A DNA stretch of 64,000 nucleotides. It comes from Albula goreensis. Its lineage: Eukaryota; Chordata; Actinopteri; Albuliformes; Albulidae. The translations under genes were made by a program, and so were the position numbers. The stretch lies in contig CM040744.1 of assembly GCA_022829145.1 (NCBI GenBank), forward strand, positions 11,559,218-11,623,217, written 5' to 3'. Every line of letters begins with the position of its first letter. Position 1 is the stretch's first letter. Shown one piece after another: positions 36,693 through 48,600 of the stretch. The notes below the pieces were generated by a model. The model saw only the letters and a list, made by a program, of their open reading frames with translations, was not told where the DNA came from and searched no databases.

Positions 36693-36698
36693 AATAAA
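36693..36698 (+). promoter_or_regulatory. polyadenylation signal of copy 3
   Basis: AATAAA 60 bases after the exon 8 stop. A second AATAAA at 36859-36864 is the counterpart of the copy 2 signal. Confidence 0.45.
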
Positions 36699-36964
36699 CA
36701 ATTTTTAGTTTCTGATCCCCTAAATGATTAAGTTGTCAGGTTATACTGGCCTGACATAAATTTGAAGACTGGAACCACAAGTCTTTTATGGCAGAGCAAA
36801 AAGTTGTTCAAATATGATAATGCACTAATGATAAATGTTGCTAGGTTATACATTGAATAATAAAAATGTAATTTTGGCATTAAATTTTTAGGGTAGATGG
36901 TTTTTCTGTTTTGTTACTTCTGAAATGATGAAGGTTATACTGTTATAGTTCATAGCTTTCTTTT

Positions 36965-38560
36965 TTACATATAGATATCTAATGAGGGATTTGATTTTTT
37001 CAGGATTACTCAGGAAACACTGATGCAAAATACTGATACAAAAGCTCTTGATCCATATGTATATGAAATACTCAAGTACAAGTGCCATATTGACTCTGAA
37101 AATCAGTATTTTTTTTTTTTTAACAAGATCATGTCCCTGTTTATTTAAGATTAGAAAGTTTGACAAATATTTGCAGAAATCTTTCATAATATGGCTTTGC
37201 ATGAATGAGTGAATCATTCTGAACTATTGTATACTTTTTAGATTTTAAAGTCAACCTTAAAGTGTTTTTTCCCCTTAGTGTAAACACAATAAGAGAAGCT
37301 CAGCTCATTTCATATTGTCTTTTCCATGTATGGTTATTTGTTTGATAAGTGAACATTTCCAGTTGTTCTTTGGAGTATGACAAATCTTGACTGGGTCAAC
37401 TACTAACTTGTCCATGGCCAACATATGCCACCTTGTGGCCAAAGTTGCATCATGAAATGAAACACTTTCTACCAATGGTAGCAAATTGTTAAATCAATGT
37501 CTTGGAGAATTGGTTACATAAGTATGATTGAATTAGACTTGACATTGACAACAGAGGAGAAACATTTGTAAAGAAATGTTTACAGGAAGAAAAATGATGT
37601 GCAGCTGTTGACATTCGCTAACTGACTGCCTGCACATCAAAGCTCAGTCAGACCTTGTGTTATTTGTTTGAGCTCTTTTGTTTGAGCCTTGAGTTCTTTT
37701 GTTAGGGCCATTCAAGTATTGCATTTATTCTGAAGGTGTGCCTTTTCTATTCCACTGTCAGTCTGTTTAACTTAATGTGCTACACCTTGGGCACATTACA
37801 TAGCACATTAAAGCAGTAATGTAACACTAATTTAGTGATTATTCAACATGTTTGATATAAAAGATCTCAAAGGATATATTGATGAATGTATTTAACTTGC
37901 CATTTTTGACCTCGGAACTAATACCTGCTGGTTTCATGTAGCTAAATGCAGAAAAAATCTGAAGTTTATGTCATTTTAAGTATAATCTACACAAATATTT
38001 GACAAATGTTCTTCACAAATGATTTATTTCCCTTTGACTCATAGACACAATGTAATGTGCAATCACTGATATTTCAGAACTGTCTACCAGGTAGACAACT
38101 TTCTAACTAATCTACAGATTATATTTATAGTATTTCAAACAACCCAGTCCTTTTTGTTGACAGGGGATTCCTTATTGATGAACATGTATACTCCCATCTA
38201 TTTAAAAAAATAATCTGGTCTGAAAGTATTATTAAACCTTCCGCATTCACTATGTCTGAGACATAGAGTTAAGGATTTTTTTTCATCTCCACACATTTGC
38301 TAATGAAATCAAGTACATTGGAGTAAAATTTAAAGATACATTTGAGGCATCTATTACCCTAAATTCAAGTTCACAGAAAAGAAGGGGATGTCAACGCTGT
38401 CTCAGCAAACGTTTAATTGTAATTTCCATTGTTTCACGATTGCTTCACAATCAGAGCGATCAGCAGCATTTCTGGCTACATCATCCGCGAAAGAGGTATA
38501 TTTCTTGGGTCTGATTTAGCACGTTCCAAGTACAATTGAGAACTGTTCAAGCCTGCGCTA
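36965..38560. other. intergenic DNA between copy 3 and jmy
   Basis: AT-rich with no recognised gene. It holds the CTCF-like motif at 37426. Confidence 0.5.
37426..37438 (-). promoter_or_regulatory. candidate CTCF site, reverse orientation
   Basis: On the minus strand this reads CCACAAGGTGGCA, which matches the CTCF core CCACNAGGTGGCA. It sits between the bhmt cluster and the jmy promoter. Motif evidence only. Confidence 0.45.
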
Positions 38561-39003
38561 CGTTCTTTACGTCAACACGTTCACTGCGTTATCCCACATG
38601 CAGATGCTTTCTACGTCAGCAAAGCTCGTCAGATGAAAACATTGGTACAGAGAGATGTGGAACGAAATAGATGACCAAGAAAACAGAAAAATATGAGGTG
38701 AGATTTCGGGAAGCAAGGCAAAACAATAATGTGGCAACGTTTGGCACAAAATTTGACTAACTGAAATATGATGTTCGGGCGTCTCGAAGGTTCGGTTATT
38801 TGAAGTTTATGAAGGATTCAAGCGAGGGAGACTGCAGTTGGGAACGATGAAGAAAAGACAAAACATTTGACAGCAGGACTCTCGCAAGCTGCTCACTCCG
38901 TGTCGTGTAAACAGACCCACACACGTGACGACAACCGTCCGCATTGTCTGGAGCTTGAAGGACTTTAACGAAAGCACAAAAGGGCCTTCTGCGGTTATAT
39001 CAG
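38560..39003 (+). promoter_or_regulatory. candidate jmy promoter and 5' non-coding exon
   Basis: CpG-richer DNA than its surroundings, without a TATA box, containing an E-box CACGTGAC at 38922. A possible donor (ATCAG|GTACCC at 39003/39004) and a possible acceptor (TTGATTTCAG ending 39292) would make a 289-base intron in the 5' UTR. Position and composition support a promoter; the splice pattern is a guess. Confidence 0.4.
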
Positions 39004-39345
39004 GTACCCAGCAAACGAGCTAGCTAAATAGTTTGGTTGTTAAGGATAAGCTGGTCTGAATGAGATGGCAACTGTGGGACCAGTTTAAAATTTTCGTGTT
39101 GAGTTACAAAGGAAAGGCAAAGATGGCTGTTTTGTGGATATTATATGATATCAGCTTGGTGATGCAGCTGACTAACTGCTGTTTTACTTAATCGTTTACA
39201 ATTTTAAAAACTATCTCCAGTTGTTCGATTCTTCCAGGCAACGTCAAGTTAGCCAGCTATCTGCTAGCTAATCCTTCTGTATTTGATTTCAGTATCTGAA
39301 GAGCGAAAGGATAGAGGCAGATTGCAGTGTTGTCGATGTGAAAAG

Positions 39346-40206
39346 ATGTCATTCACAATGGAAGATAATTTGGAGTCGGGATGGGTTGCTGTTCGACCAA
39401 ATATATTTGAGGAAAAGGAAAAGCACAAATTCGTTTTTATCGTTGCTTGGAATGAGGTGGAAGGGAAGTTTGCTATCACATGTCATAACAGAACCGTGCA
39501 GAGAAGGAGCATTGCTAAGGACCCAGGAGCAGAGGGCATTTCAGCGGCAGGGGTCTTGGCGACGGAGGATAAGCACAAAAGTTTAAAAAGTCCCGCAAAA
39601 GAGAAGGACGATGGTGGAAGCCAAAACAGGACCAAAGGTCGACAAAGCAGCGCAAAAAGTCAAACGCGAGGAACAGCAGCTGGGATCCCAAGCCCAGTCA
39701 AAAGAGGCAGTAAGGTTCCGGGATCAAGAGGCAGAAGCCCCACCGGAGTGATGGACATTGAGATCTTGGATCCAATGGTGATCAAAGGTGAGCACCACAC
39801 CACAGACCCTGAAGTCGTGGACTCTGAAGACTTTGAGCACAATACCAGAGAGGACTATAGCTGGGCTGGACTTTTCTCCTTCCAGGACTTTAGGGCTATT
39901 CATCTACAGCTGTGCTCCGTCAATTCGGACCTGGAACCATGCTTGCCTCATCTCCCGGAGGAGCCCTCGGGCATGTGGACGGTGTTGTTTGGACCTCCGG
40001 AGGTGAGCCAAACGGAGATGGATACGCTTTGCTACCAGTTACAGGTCTATCTAGGTCACGCACTGGACACTTGCGGATGGAAGATTCTTTCTCAAGTTCT
40101 GTTCACCGAGAACGATGACCCGGAGGAGTACTACGAGAGTTTGAGCGAACTACGGCAGAAGGGATACGAGGATGCGCTCCAGAGAGCTAAGAAGCGCCTG
40201 CACGAG
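39346..40206 (+). CDS. jmy: JMY exon 1 (residues 1-287)
   Basis: First coding exon of junction-mediating and regulatory protein, an actin nucleator of the WHAMM/JMY family that also acts as p300 cofactor in p53 responses and shuttles between cytoplasm and nucleus. The start is the ATG at 39346 (AAG before it), chosen because MSFTMEDNLESGWVAVRP matches the human N-terminus; there is no upstream ATG in frame in the extended frame. Residues 1-50 (to ITCHNRTVQR) and about 168-287 (SWAGLFSFQDF, EPSGMWTVLFG, QVYLGHALDTCGWKILSQV, DPEEYYESLSELRQKGYE) are the conserved family N-terminal region. The Ser/Lys/Gly-rich linker between them is low in complexity and shorter than in human. The exon ends KRLHE|GTAAGA, phase 0. 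The coiled coil, proline-rich and WH2/CA parts lie outside the window. Confidence 0.95.
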
Positions 40207-41439
40207 GTAAGACAAAGCCAGTGCGCGCAGAAATGTTTTCTTCACTCATTTCTTTCTCACCCACCATCACCTGGGCTAACAAAGGAACTATTCCTATTGC
40301 TGTGAAGATACTAACAATCAAAAACAAAACGAAAGCGCGTGGTTACCAGTGTAGTTTTGAGTGACATTATTGATCTTAAGGAAATGTTTATTCAGCTATT
40401 TATTAGGACAGGTACATTTTTCTTTTTTTTTGCCACTGTAAACATAACAGTTACCATCGAGGTGACACCAGGAAGGTAATTAGGCTCTATTAAACAACTA
40501 ATTTACATTTAGATAACATAATTAAGCACTGAATGGATCTTTAATTTACCTGGGTACAAATATGTGGTTAATTCATCTGCGAGCCAACGGAAAAAACCTT
40601 AAATAGCTTAGATATTGATAGGTGATGTCTTATATAGAATATTTCAAAATATTAAAGGGGTTCTAAGCCATATTTCGAGACGAGCACATTTTCAAGTGCT
40701 AGAGCCGTTTACATACTTCATGTCACCGTTATTCTTTACACATATTGTCCACAAAAGGCACACATAGTCATTCCGGATCGGAGCTTGACTTAATTTAAAA
40801 ATATTAAGATGCAACCCATAGTCTCACCTTATTTGACCTCAGATATACCCAGTAGCATAATGAATTAGAATATGCTATTACTGTGCGCTAAAATATTATT
40901 AATGTGGTAATCCTTTTTATGTTTTCAGCTTTTTAATGAGTAAATACCCAAAATCTATCAAAATCCAATTACTTTTACGTCTGTTTGCCTTGCTGTGTGG
41001 CTTGGTTTCTAGTAGACTTCGTAGGATGTTTGCGCTGATTCAGACAAACATTAGGCTAATTGCTTACTGAAGGCCAGAGGAGATTTGATCGTAAATGTGG
41101 CAGTTTTTTTTTTTCATTCTTTCTCAAACTTTTAGCCAGTATTTTAACGGTAGCTGGGAGTGATGAAAAGTTTGTTCTCGTTTGTGTTGAAAACAAAGCA
41201 GGTGTTTAATCTAGCAGTGTAGCTATACCTCTTTTGTCAGTTCATTTAATATTGAAAATATGACGGTCTAAAACGCTGTAGCGACAGGTCTAGTGCCTCA
41301 CTTTAATAAGGGTTGCATACATTGTTTCCACCACGATTCTTGATTAGTTATTTTTTTCGCATAATAGTTGGGGGAGGAACAATGGTGGGAAAGCTGATCC
41401 GGGATTGGCTCTTGGATCGCCTAACAACAAGGCTTTTTT

Positions 41440-41700
41440 ATCCCTTTTCCTACTGTACAGAGCGAGCGAGAGACACGGGGGGAGGGAGTGGGAGGAGTGA
41501 AAGTAGGTGACGTAGCCCTTCGGAGTCCAAACACTCAAGCACGTGGGCTTTTTGCGTTTTCTTTGTTTCGAAAAAGCCCCAAAGCTGCCATCTGTTGCTG
41601 TACGTTGGGAGAAACGTGATCTTGAGGGCAGAGGCCACTTCCTGAAACGTGTACACCGAGCTGCAGCCAAGGGAAGGGGGGACTGAGGAGCCAGTAGCTG
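41440..41700. promoter_or_regulatory. GC/CpG-richer patch in jmy intron 1
   Basis: The patch has GAGCGAGCGAG, GGTGACGTAG and CACGTG-type motifs plus a purine run (GGGGGGAGGGAGTGGGAGGA) in otherwise AT-rich intron. Possible alternative promoter or enhancer; no start codon or splice donor was assigned. Confidence 0.3.
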
Positions 41701-42419
41701 AGCGTTTGGGGTTTAGATCCGTCACTCCAGTGGTCTCCTGTTAAAGGAGACAAGGCCCAATTCATGAGATGCCATACAAAGTTCCATATTCATGTAGGGA
41801 AATGAATGCCCTCTAGCCAGTCTGACCCTGGGGCCCAATGTATACCCTTCATATACAGAACTTTTGTCTCACTGAGATGAAATATTTGAGTGTGTGTAGC
41901 TTTATGGCAGTTATGTCCGCACTGGAAGCTAACATTCTGCCTTAAATTTTGAACTCTTGATGAACTGCTGAAATTTATTATTTGTGTTTGTTTTTATTGC
42001 CACTGTCTTGAACATGTTTAGGTTAAGTTTGAGGTAGCATTAGGTGCACAGTGTATTGGCATAACAGATGTGAGATTCTACATAATAGCACACAGAGTCA
42101 CATGAATCCAGAGCTCAATATCTAAAAGTATGTGGTGATTCAAGTTCTGAGGAGCAGCTGTTGTTTAACACATTTTGAAGTGGAACACAGCTACATTTCA
42201 AATGCAAATGTATTCTGCAATGTGTACCCTATGTCACCTAACTTATTATCACTGACTTGACATAATTTATGTCATGTCATTTGTCAAGGCATCTTTGTGA
42301 ATTGACTACCCTGTTTAAATGAGTTTAGACATTGTTTAAACTGCTGTAATTAACATTTTTTAACATCAGAAGTATTGAGGCAATGTTATTTTACTTTAAG
42401 TTTGAGGTAAGGTTGAACA

Positions 42420-42780
42420 CCACTGCTTTTTTGAAGCTACCCTGTTGTGAGCTAGCGCCACAGATGGGACATGGAACAGCAGGGCAGGCCATGGTTTAGA
42501 GCAGCCATGCATGGGCACGGGACGGCGAGGGCAGAGCCCCAGCCCCGCGACGAGCCGGGAGACCCAAGCAGCCTTTGTGATGGAAAGAGCGTTGCGGAGG
42601 TCCATCTGAGTCCACCAGATGTCCACTGACAGCCGTGTGAAACACGATAGCGCCGCACCCGGACAGGGGAGAGCGCATCTGTCATTGCCTCCTGCCATAT
42701 AGTCACCTCCGCTAACCGAGCCTGACAGGTTCCCCGGAACAACTGTCACAGCCGTCCACATTTCTCTGAAGGCCCTCTGA
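42420..42780. promoter_or_regulatory. CpG-rich patch in jmy intron 1
   Basis: Dense CpG for this intron (GGGACGGCGAGGG, CCCGCGACGAGCCGGGAG, ATAGCGCCGCACCCGG). Frames are open on the minus strand but resemble no protein. Candidate regulatory island, exon of an unannotated transcript, or repeat. Confidence 0.3.
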
Positions 42781-44943
42781 ACAATGACATTGAAATGTAG
42801 TAGGTGAGTGGGGATACAGTGTTGCCATTGGAAATACCACTCTTAAGATGTCTCTGTTCCTTCTGTATATTTTTTGGGGTGCCTATTGAGTACTTTATTT
42901 TTTTAAGTTTCCACTGTAAGGCCTAGATCACTGTATATTGTAATGGAACTGGCCATCATAAAGTAAAACATAATTCCAACAGAACTGGGCATTTCAAAAT
43001 GTAATCAAGCAGTTCCCTTGCTGTGTAAAGTATCGCACAGCCGTTGATGTAATATGAGAACTAGTTCAGTTCTTTCAGCCAATAAAATAACACAATGGCA
43101 GTGTGCCTTTTAATTAGCATCTAGCCACCCTGTTCAGGAAGCACTAATTAACAGTAATGTATGTGACCCGTTCTCTCCACAATTTATAACCTCCTCAGCA
43201 GAGATGCAATTATCATGCTGTTTCACAAAACATGCATGCAAATATGCACACGACTTTCATTTTTCTAAATGATTGACCAGCCTAGCCTGGAGAAGGAGCA
43301 GCTGGGCAATAATGACTGTTACCTCCCTCCTCCCAAAAAAACCCATCATGCTCCAAGGAAATGGGCACAGTCTTTAACTACTGATGGTTTTAATCATTCA
43401 TTTCATTTAGCTTTTATTACTTAGGCCTGTTAATTAATTATTTAAATGTTTCCTGTCATTATATCAATCAAACCTTTTGTTATAATTGCCTTTATCTTCG
43501 TCCATTGTGTTGCTTGGTACAAGGAAGAATCTAATAATCCAAGTTAAACAATCTCTCTTTGTTGTTTCATTCAAGGGTTTCAATATTTTCAATACATACT
43601 GACAGGCTGAAGTGTCAGTAGCAATTAACCCTAAAGTCACGCCAACTGCCTGGCTCAGCATAACGTAATCCAAACCTGCAGTGAGTGATAATGCCCACTA
43701 GTGTCTGGACAACATTGCTTACAAAGCAACAAAATGGTCACAAGGCCTTTTTGAACTCAGGCAAATTTCCAAAGTTCATTTTCATCTACAGAGCTGCTCA
43801 TTTGTTAGAGTCCATTGCTGGCATCTCCCTAGAGCTTGGTATCGATTAGCATTATTGTGGATAAAGCTGATTTTTGTTTTATTTGCAGCAGGTAGTTTTG
43901 GAGCATTTTCTGCAGTGCAGTATGTTTTTTGTCCAGGAAAGGGTGTACTTCCTTATCCAAATTCCTCCATTTTTGTTAGCACAGGCAGCGCTTCCTCTAG
44001 TTTGGAAAGAATGCCCTCAGTGACTCACATACATCCAGGAGTTTGCCCATTTGGGCACATTTCATGCAAGCTTTAAGTGAAACTCAGGGGCTGGATTGGA
44101 AACATTTTAACCACAGTAAAAATACCACGGTTCATATGTAATCACCCTGCTGTCAAAAGCACTAGGGATTTAATCAGTCAATTGTGGATGGGTTTGGAAT
44201 GTGTCATATTTAAGCCTGTGTGTCCGTTCTGTAAGAGTGCAGAATAGGCCTGCTTCTTGTGTTACTGCCTGTTTCGACTCACCCAGTGCCTCTGCCAAGT
44301 CCAGTGTTGGAGTTGACAGCAGGGTGGACGGCTAGTTGTTTGGATTGGTGTGGGGGTTGTGCGATGTGGAGGAATTCCACATGGGCATATTTAGGAATGG
44401 CAAATTTGTTCCACGTGTTACCTGGAGAACAGGATTCCCATTGTGCCAGTGGCCAAGTCCGAAAGAGGGATGTTTCCTTTTTGGAACATCATTTTTATAT
44501 AGGCTACACTATATGTATTTAAAAACTTTATCAGTTTAAATAATTAATTAATAGTAAAACAATGAAATAAATAGCATGCTGGAACTGCTGTACATTTTTG
44601 TTCAAAGCAGATGTAGTAAAACAGTGACGTTGCCATGTAAATATGCAAAGATCTGATAACTCTGAAATGTATCCCAAGTTTTTGCAAATGAGCGTGACTG
44701 GTGCATTTGGACTTACAGCTGAATCAAGCTAAAGATTAATGGAACACAAGTGCCAACAATGGAGCAGCCAGTCAATTACCTTCTTCATAGCATAGTGTTC
44801 ATGTAGGCCTAAACACCATGATAACAGTTTAGCCATTTGTTCTGTCAGACATCATGTTCAGAGTTAAGACTGTAAAATATCCCAGGCAGCTGGTGAGGGT
44901 TTTTTTTGGTGATGAGCGATGGGTGCATGCAGGGGTACGATGC

Positions 44944-44977
44944 GGGTGGGGGTAGGGGTAGGGGTGGGGGCAGGGTG
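44944..44977 (+). other. G-quadruplex-type G-rich run
   Basis: Six G tracts of three to five bases separated by one or two bases (GGGTGGGGGTAGGGGTAGGG and on), on the transcribed-sense strand of jmy intron 1. Confidence 0.6.
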
Positions 44978-45445
44978 GTGTTGTAAGGGGGCTCCTGTTG
45001 GCTCTGCTCTTGTCCCAGCTGGGATTAGTCCCGATTTGTTATTCCCAGTATGTACCCATCAGCTGCTTGGCTGTCCCAGCTGATCCATGCTGGGGAACCT
45101 CAGTTGTGCCAGCGCTCTGATTAGGACCCCCCCAGCCTGCCTTGGCATCTCCGTATGTCGCCCCAGGACCCCCCAGCCACAGTTAAAACCATGCGGTAAA
45201 TCCCCAGCACTCTGTCTTTGATAACCGCCACCCCCCACTCCCCACACAGCTGTACATAGTCAAGAAAAGGAGACATTTAAGCAGTAATTTCTATGTGATA
45301 ATGCTTTGATCAGGTTGCCCAGTGCACATTCTTAAAAACATAGATATGTGTTATACAATATGCTATATATGATCTTGACTAACAAGTAGCTCCCAGATAT
45401 TTCTAAAAATGTTTTGCAATGGATGGAGGGGTATTTATGAATAAA

Positions 45446-45622
45446 GGGTGGCAATGTAGTATAATGGTTAAAGAGCTGCAAGTCTGATTCCCTCAAGAGG
45501 CTGCAGGTTTGATGCCATGATATGGTACTGTAGCTGTACCCCTAAGGTACCTCAAACAAGGTACTTCGTCTGAATTACTGGCGTAATACAGCTGGATTAT
45601 GCATAGTGTGAAACATGTAAAC
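45446..45622 (+). repeat. tRNA-derived SINE
   Basis: The head GGGTGGCAATGTAGTATAAT plus GGTTAAAGAGCTG (box A) and GCAGGTTTGATGCC (box B) is followed by TGTACCCCTAAGGTACCTCA and AGGTACTTCGTCTGAATTAC, the usual body of a common fish SINE. The tail is truncated near ATGTAAACC. Confidence 0.75.
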
Positions 45623-48600
45623 CATGAAAATGGGACAATGCTGTTTACTACTCGTACTGCTGAACTTGTGCACTTTTGAAGTAGGCTATAGGAGGGTTGT
45701 CATTAGCCACATGTACCAAATGAAAGACCCATTTCAATGGAAAATCCTGTTTTTTTTTGTCATTTTTCTTTCATAAACGGAAATGGGTGATGTGTCCATG
45801 GAGTAGTCTCTTAATGAATGTGTCCAAGAACCGAATGGTTTGGGTTCATAATCGTAACTTGGTGTTGGGGTCTGGTTTTTATCCAGGCAGAATGCCTTGG
45901 TTGTCTTTATGTGTTAATACCCAGGATATTGAAAGTTTCTCCACACTCTCTGTGTTATGCCGTTGTGACTGCTGCAACTGCTTGTGCTTTCTATAATGTG
46001 TATGTTCAAAACATGAACTGTCAAATCTTTTTAATAAAACAATGTTTGGTTAAAACAATATTGCAAAGTCTGAACTCCTTATGCAGTAAATTCAGAAAAT
46101 AGTTTGAGATCAAAACAGTTAAATCTAGGCACTTTCATAGACTTTTGTTTTTAAATTGGCTATTTATCAGTGCAGCCAAGTAGCAAACTGTTTGAGGAAG
46201 AGCAAGCTGACATTTTCTGGTACTGACAGAAAAATGACGAATGACATTTAGCATGCAACCTAATTCAGATTTGTGGAGGATGACTGCATTTTACTGAAAA
46301 TGCAACCATATGAGTTAAACCACTGGGTAAACACTTTGACATTAAATGAGAAATATGGGCTGTTAGCAAAGAGCAGTCTGCACATAATCACCAAATGTCA
46401 TGCATTAATACTGCTTTTTTGATACTACTGTAGTAACTTGAGTATTACAGAATTTTTGTGCCTAGAAATATTTACTAAACATTAGACTAAAGTAAATATA
46501 TAACACAAGAAAAGTGCTTTGTAACATAAAATTGACACGTAGCTGACAACAGTAGTCTTGCAAGTTTCAAAAACTATACAAACCATGGTGACACTTTCTT
46601 GCAAAGGTCTTGAGAACAGAAATTTAAAACCAACGATTAGTTGTCGTCACTCTTTTGTCGGTTATTCAAGTTACACCCTGGGCAGATGCTAAGATTGTAT
46701 GTAAAGGAAGGCGCTTCTTGCCTTGAAGGGGTTTTACAGACCACTAGGTGAAAGGATACTTCACAGCAGGATACTGTCAAGACAACTCATGCAAAGTTTT
46801 ATCCAGCTGCAATATTTGTAAAACCAAATAAAAAGGTACTCTATGCTGAATTTAGAATGCACATATTTTTGCTTTGTGTGATTGCTGCTGCTTGCGTCAC
46901 ATTTCAGGCCAAAAACACAATATATCTGGAAATCTTCTTTAAATTGAGAAAGTTAATTTATATAATTTTTGCTTTTGATTTGATAATTTACTTTGAGGTA
47001 AATAATACAAATTACACTGGACTAATTTTAAGATCTTTGCTAAATTTGTCACACCACCATGGTTATTCTCATTTCTGATAGTTCATCAGAGGTCATCCAC
47101 TTTTTTGGATTATCTGCAGAAATACCTCAGTTGACTAGTCCCTGATAGCTGTTACAGTGTAGCAAGCAGAGCAATGATGATTAATGTAGAAGATCGAGCA
47201 GGCCACATCGTTTTTCCTTTTTAATAAGATACTGACGCCTTTTTAATAAATGTAAGCATGGGTCAGTATGGGAAAAATAGTTTTTTAGAAACATCTAATT
47301 GGGTGTTAACACTTAATTGTGAACTATTATTTTATTTATCTAGTTTCAAAAAATAAATATAAATATGTTTAGTTTATATCGTCTATATTTGTTAAATTAA
47401 AGAATCATGTAAATGTTAAATTTATGATTTGAATCCTAGACAACACAGCTTTTAAGTTTCAAAGCATTCAGGCCAGCCCCAGTAAGTTGACAGCTACTAT
47501 TATCAGTAGTTTCTACTGAGCCTAATCTATGTGGCTTTGACAGTGAAACTTCTGTTTTACCCTATAATTCTCTATAGCTTTCTACAATTGGTTATATAAG
47601 GACAATATTTCACAATATCTCTTGTCTCTCTGGCTTCATAGTTCTGAGCAAAGCAAAATATAGTAGAGACTACATTACTTAGTCTGATGGTCGTTTCATG
47701 TCAGGCCAGGGGTCACTATTGACTGCATGGCTGGTGAATCCATTTGACTTCAGTCAGTGTATTGAATATAGGCTCACTTGTATAGCCCAACATCACAATC
47801 AATATCAGTTGTAGTAATGCTCTTTATTTATATTCATAGTTATCTTACAGTATAAACAGCTGCTGTCATACATAACTACTGAAAAAAGCTGTAAAGTACT
47901 GAAAACACAAAGGCAGTCTTCCCACCATATAGAGGGAGGTAGATTATCTGATATTGCTCAAGGGGATACATCTATTGATTGGCCTGAGAATTTGAGGACC
48001 ACACTGAAAGAGTGGCTGGTTAATCAATTGTGTTACTCACACGGTGCAGGGACCGTGGAGGGGAGTGATACTGTAGTCGTATCTTGTTCAGTGCTGTAAC
48101 CAGATCCCCAGCCATATTATCTCCTGTCTGTCGGGTGGTCTCTGGAGGACTGTGTGGGAGGGTTTCTTGTGTTCATTCTGTGGCGCATGTGAACATCAAA
48201 TGACAACTGCCTCTGCTTGCCCTCTAATAGGTAGCTCGGAAACTGACTCTAAAAACAAGGAAGGTAACCATGTCTTGCTGCATTTGAATGGAGCTTGAGG
48301 TTTGAGTCATTTCTTACAAACAATGGCACGTTAGCACTGCCTTGAGTATCCAAAGGCAGACACAAATGATGTTTATGAACACACTTTGAATGTTTGCTCC
48401 AGGGCCTGAGGCAGACTACTTGCAGAGGATTCTCTGGGGCCATGTTGTTTCCCTCTCTCAGCTGAGTTATTCTTTGACACAATGCCATAAGCATGGAAAC
48501 TAAAGCACATTCTGTTCCTCAGTTATTCTGAAAGAAGAATTGCTGGTTTGCTAAAAAGTCAATATTGAGTATCCTGGTAGATATCTTGTGTAGAATCTTC

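Larger units (their letters stand above)
32290..36960 (+). repeat. segmental duplication unit B (copy 3)
   Basis: Partner of 25150-28955. It is longer because of extra DNA in intron 3 (with a SINE tail), intron 4 (a SINE) and intron 7 (558 versus 113 bases). Confidence 0.75.

Noticed and set aside
40207..40305. Continuation of the jmy exon 1 frame past 40,206
   Set aside because: A good donor (GAG|GTAAGA) ends the exon where family similarity stops, and exon 2 continues in phase.
41344..41765. Minus-strand frames over the GC-rich patch in jmy intron 1
   Set aside because: Three overlapping frames in different registers with no family similarity; expected where stops are rare in GC-rich DNA.
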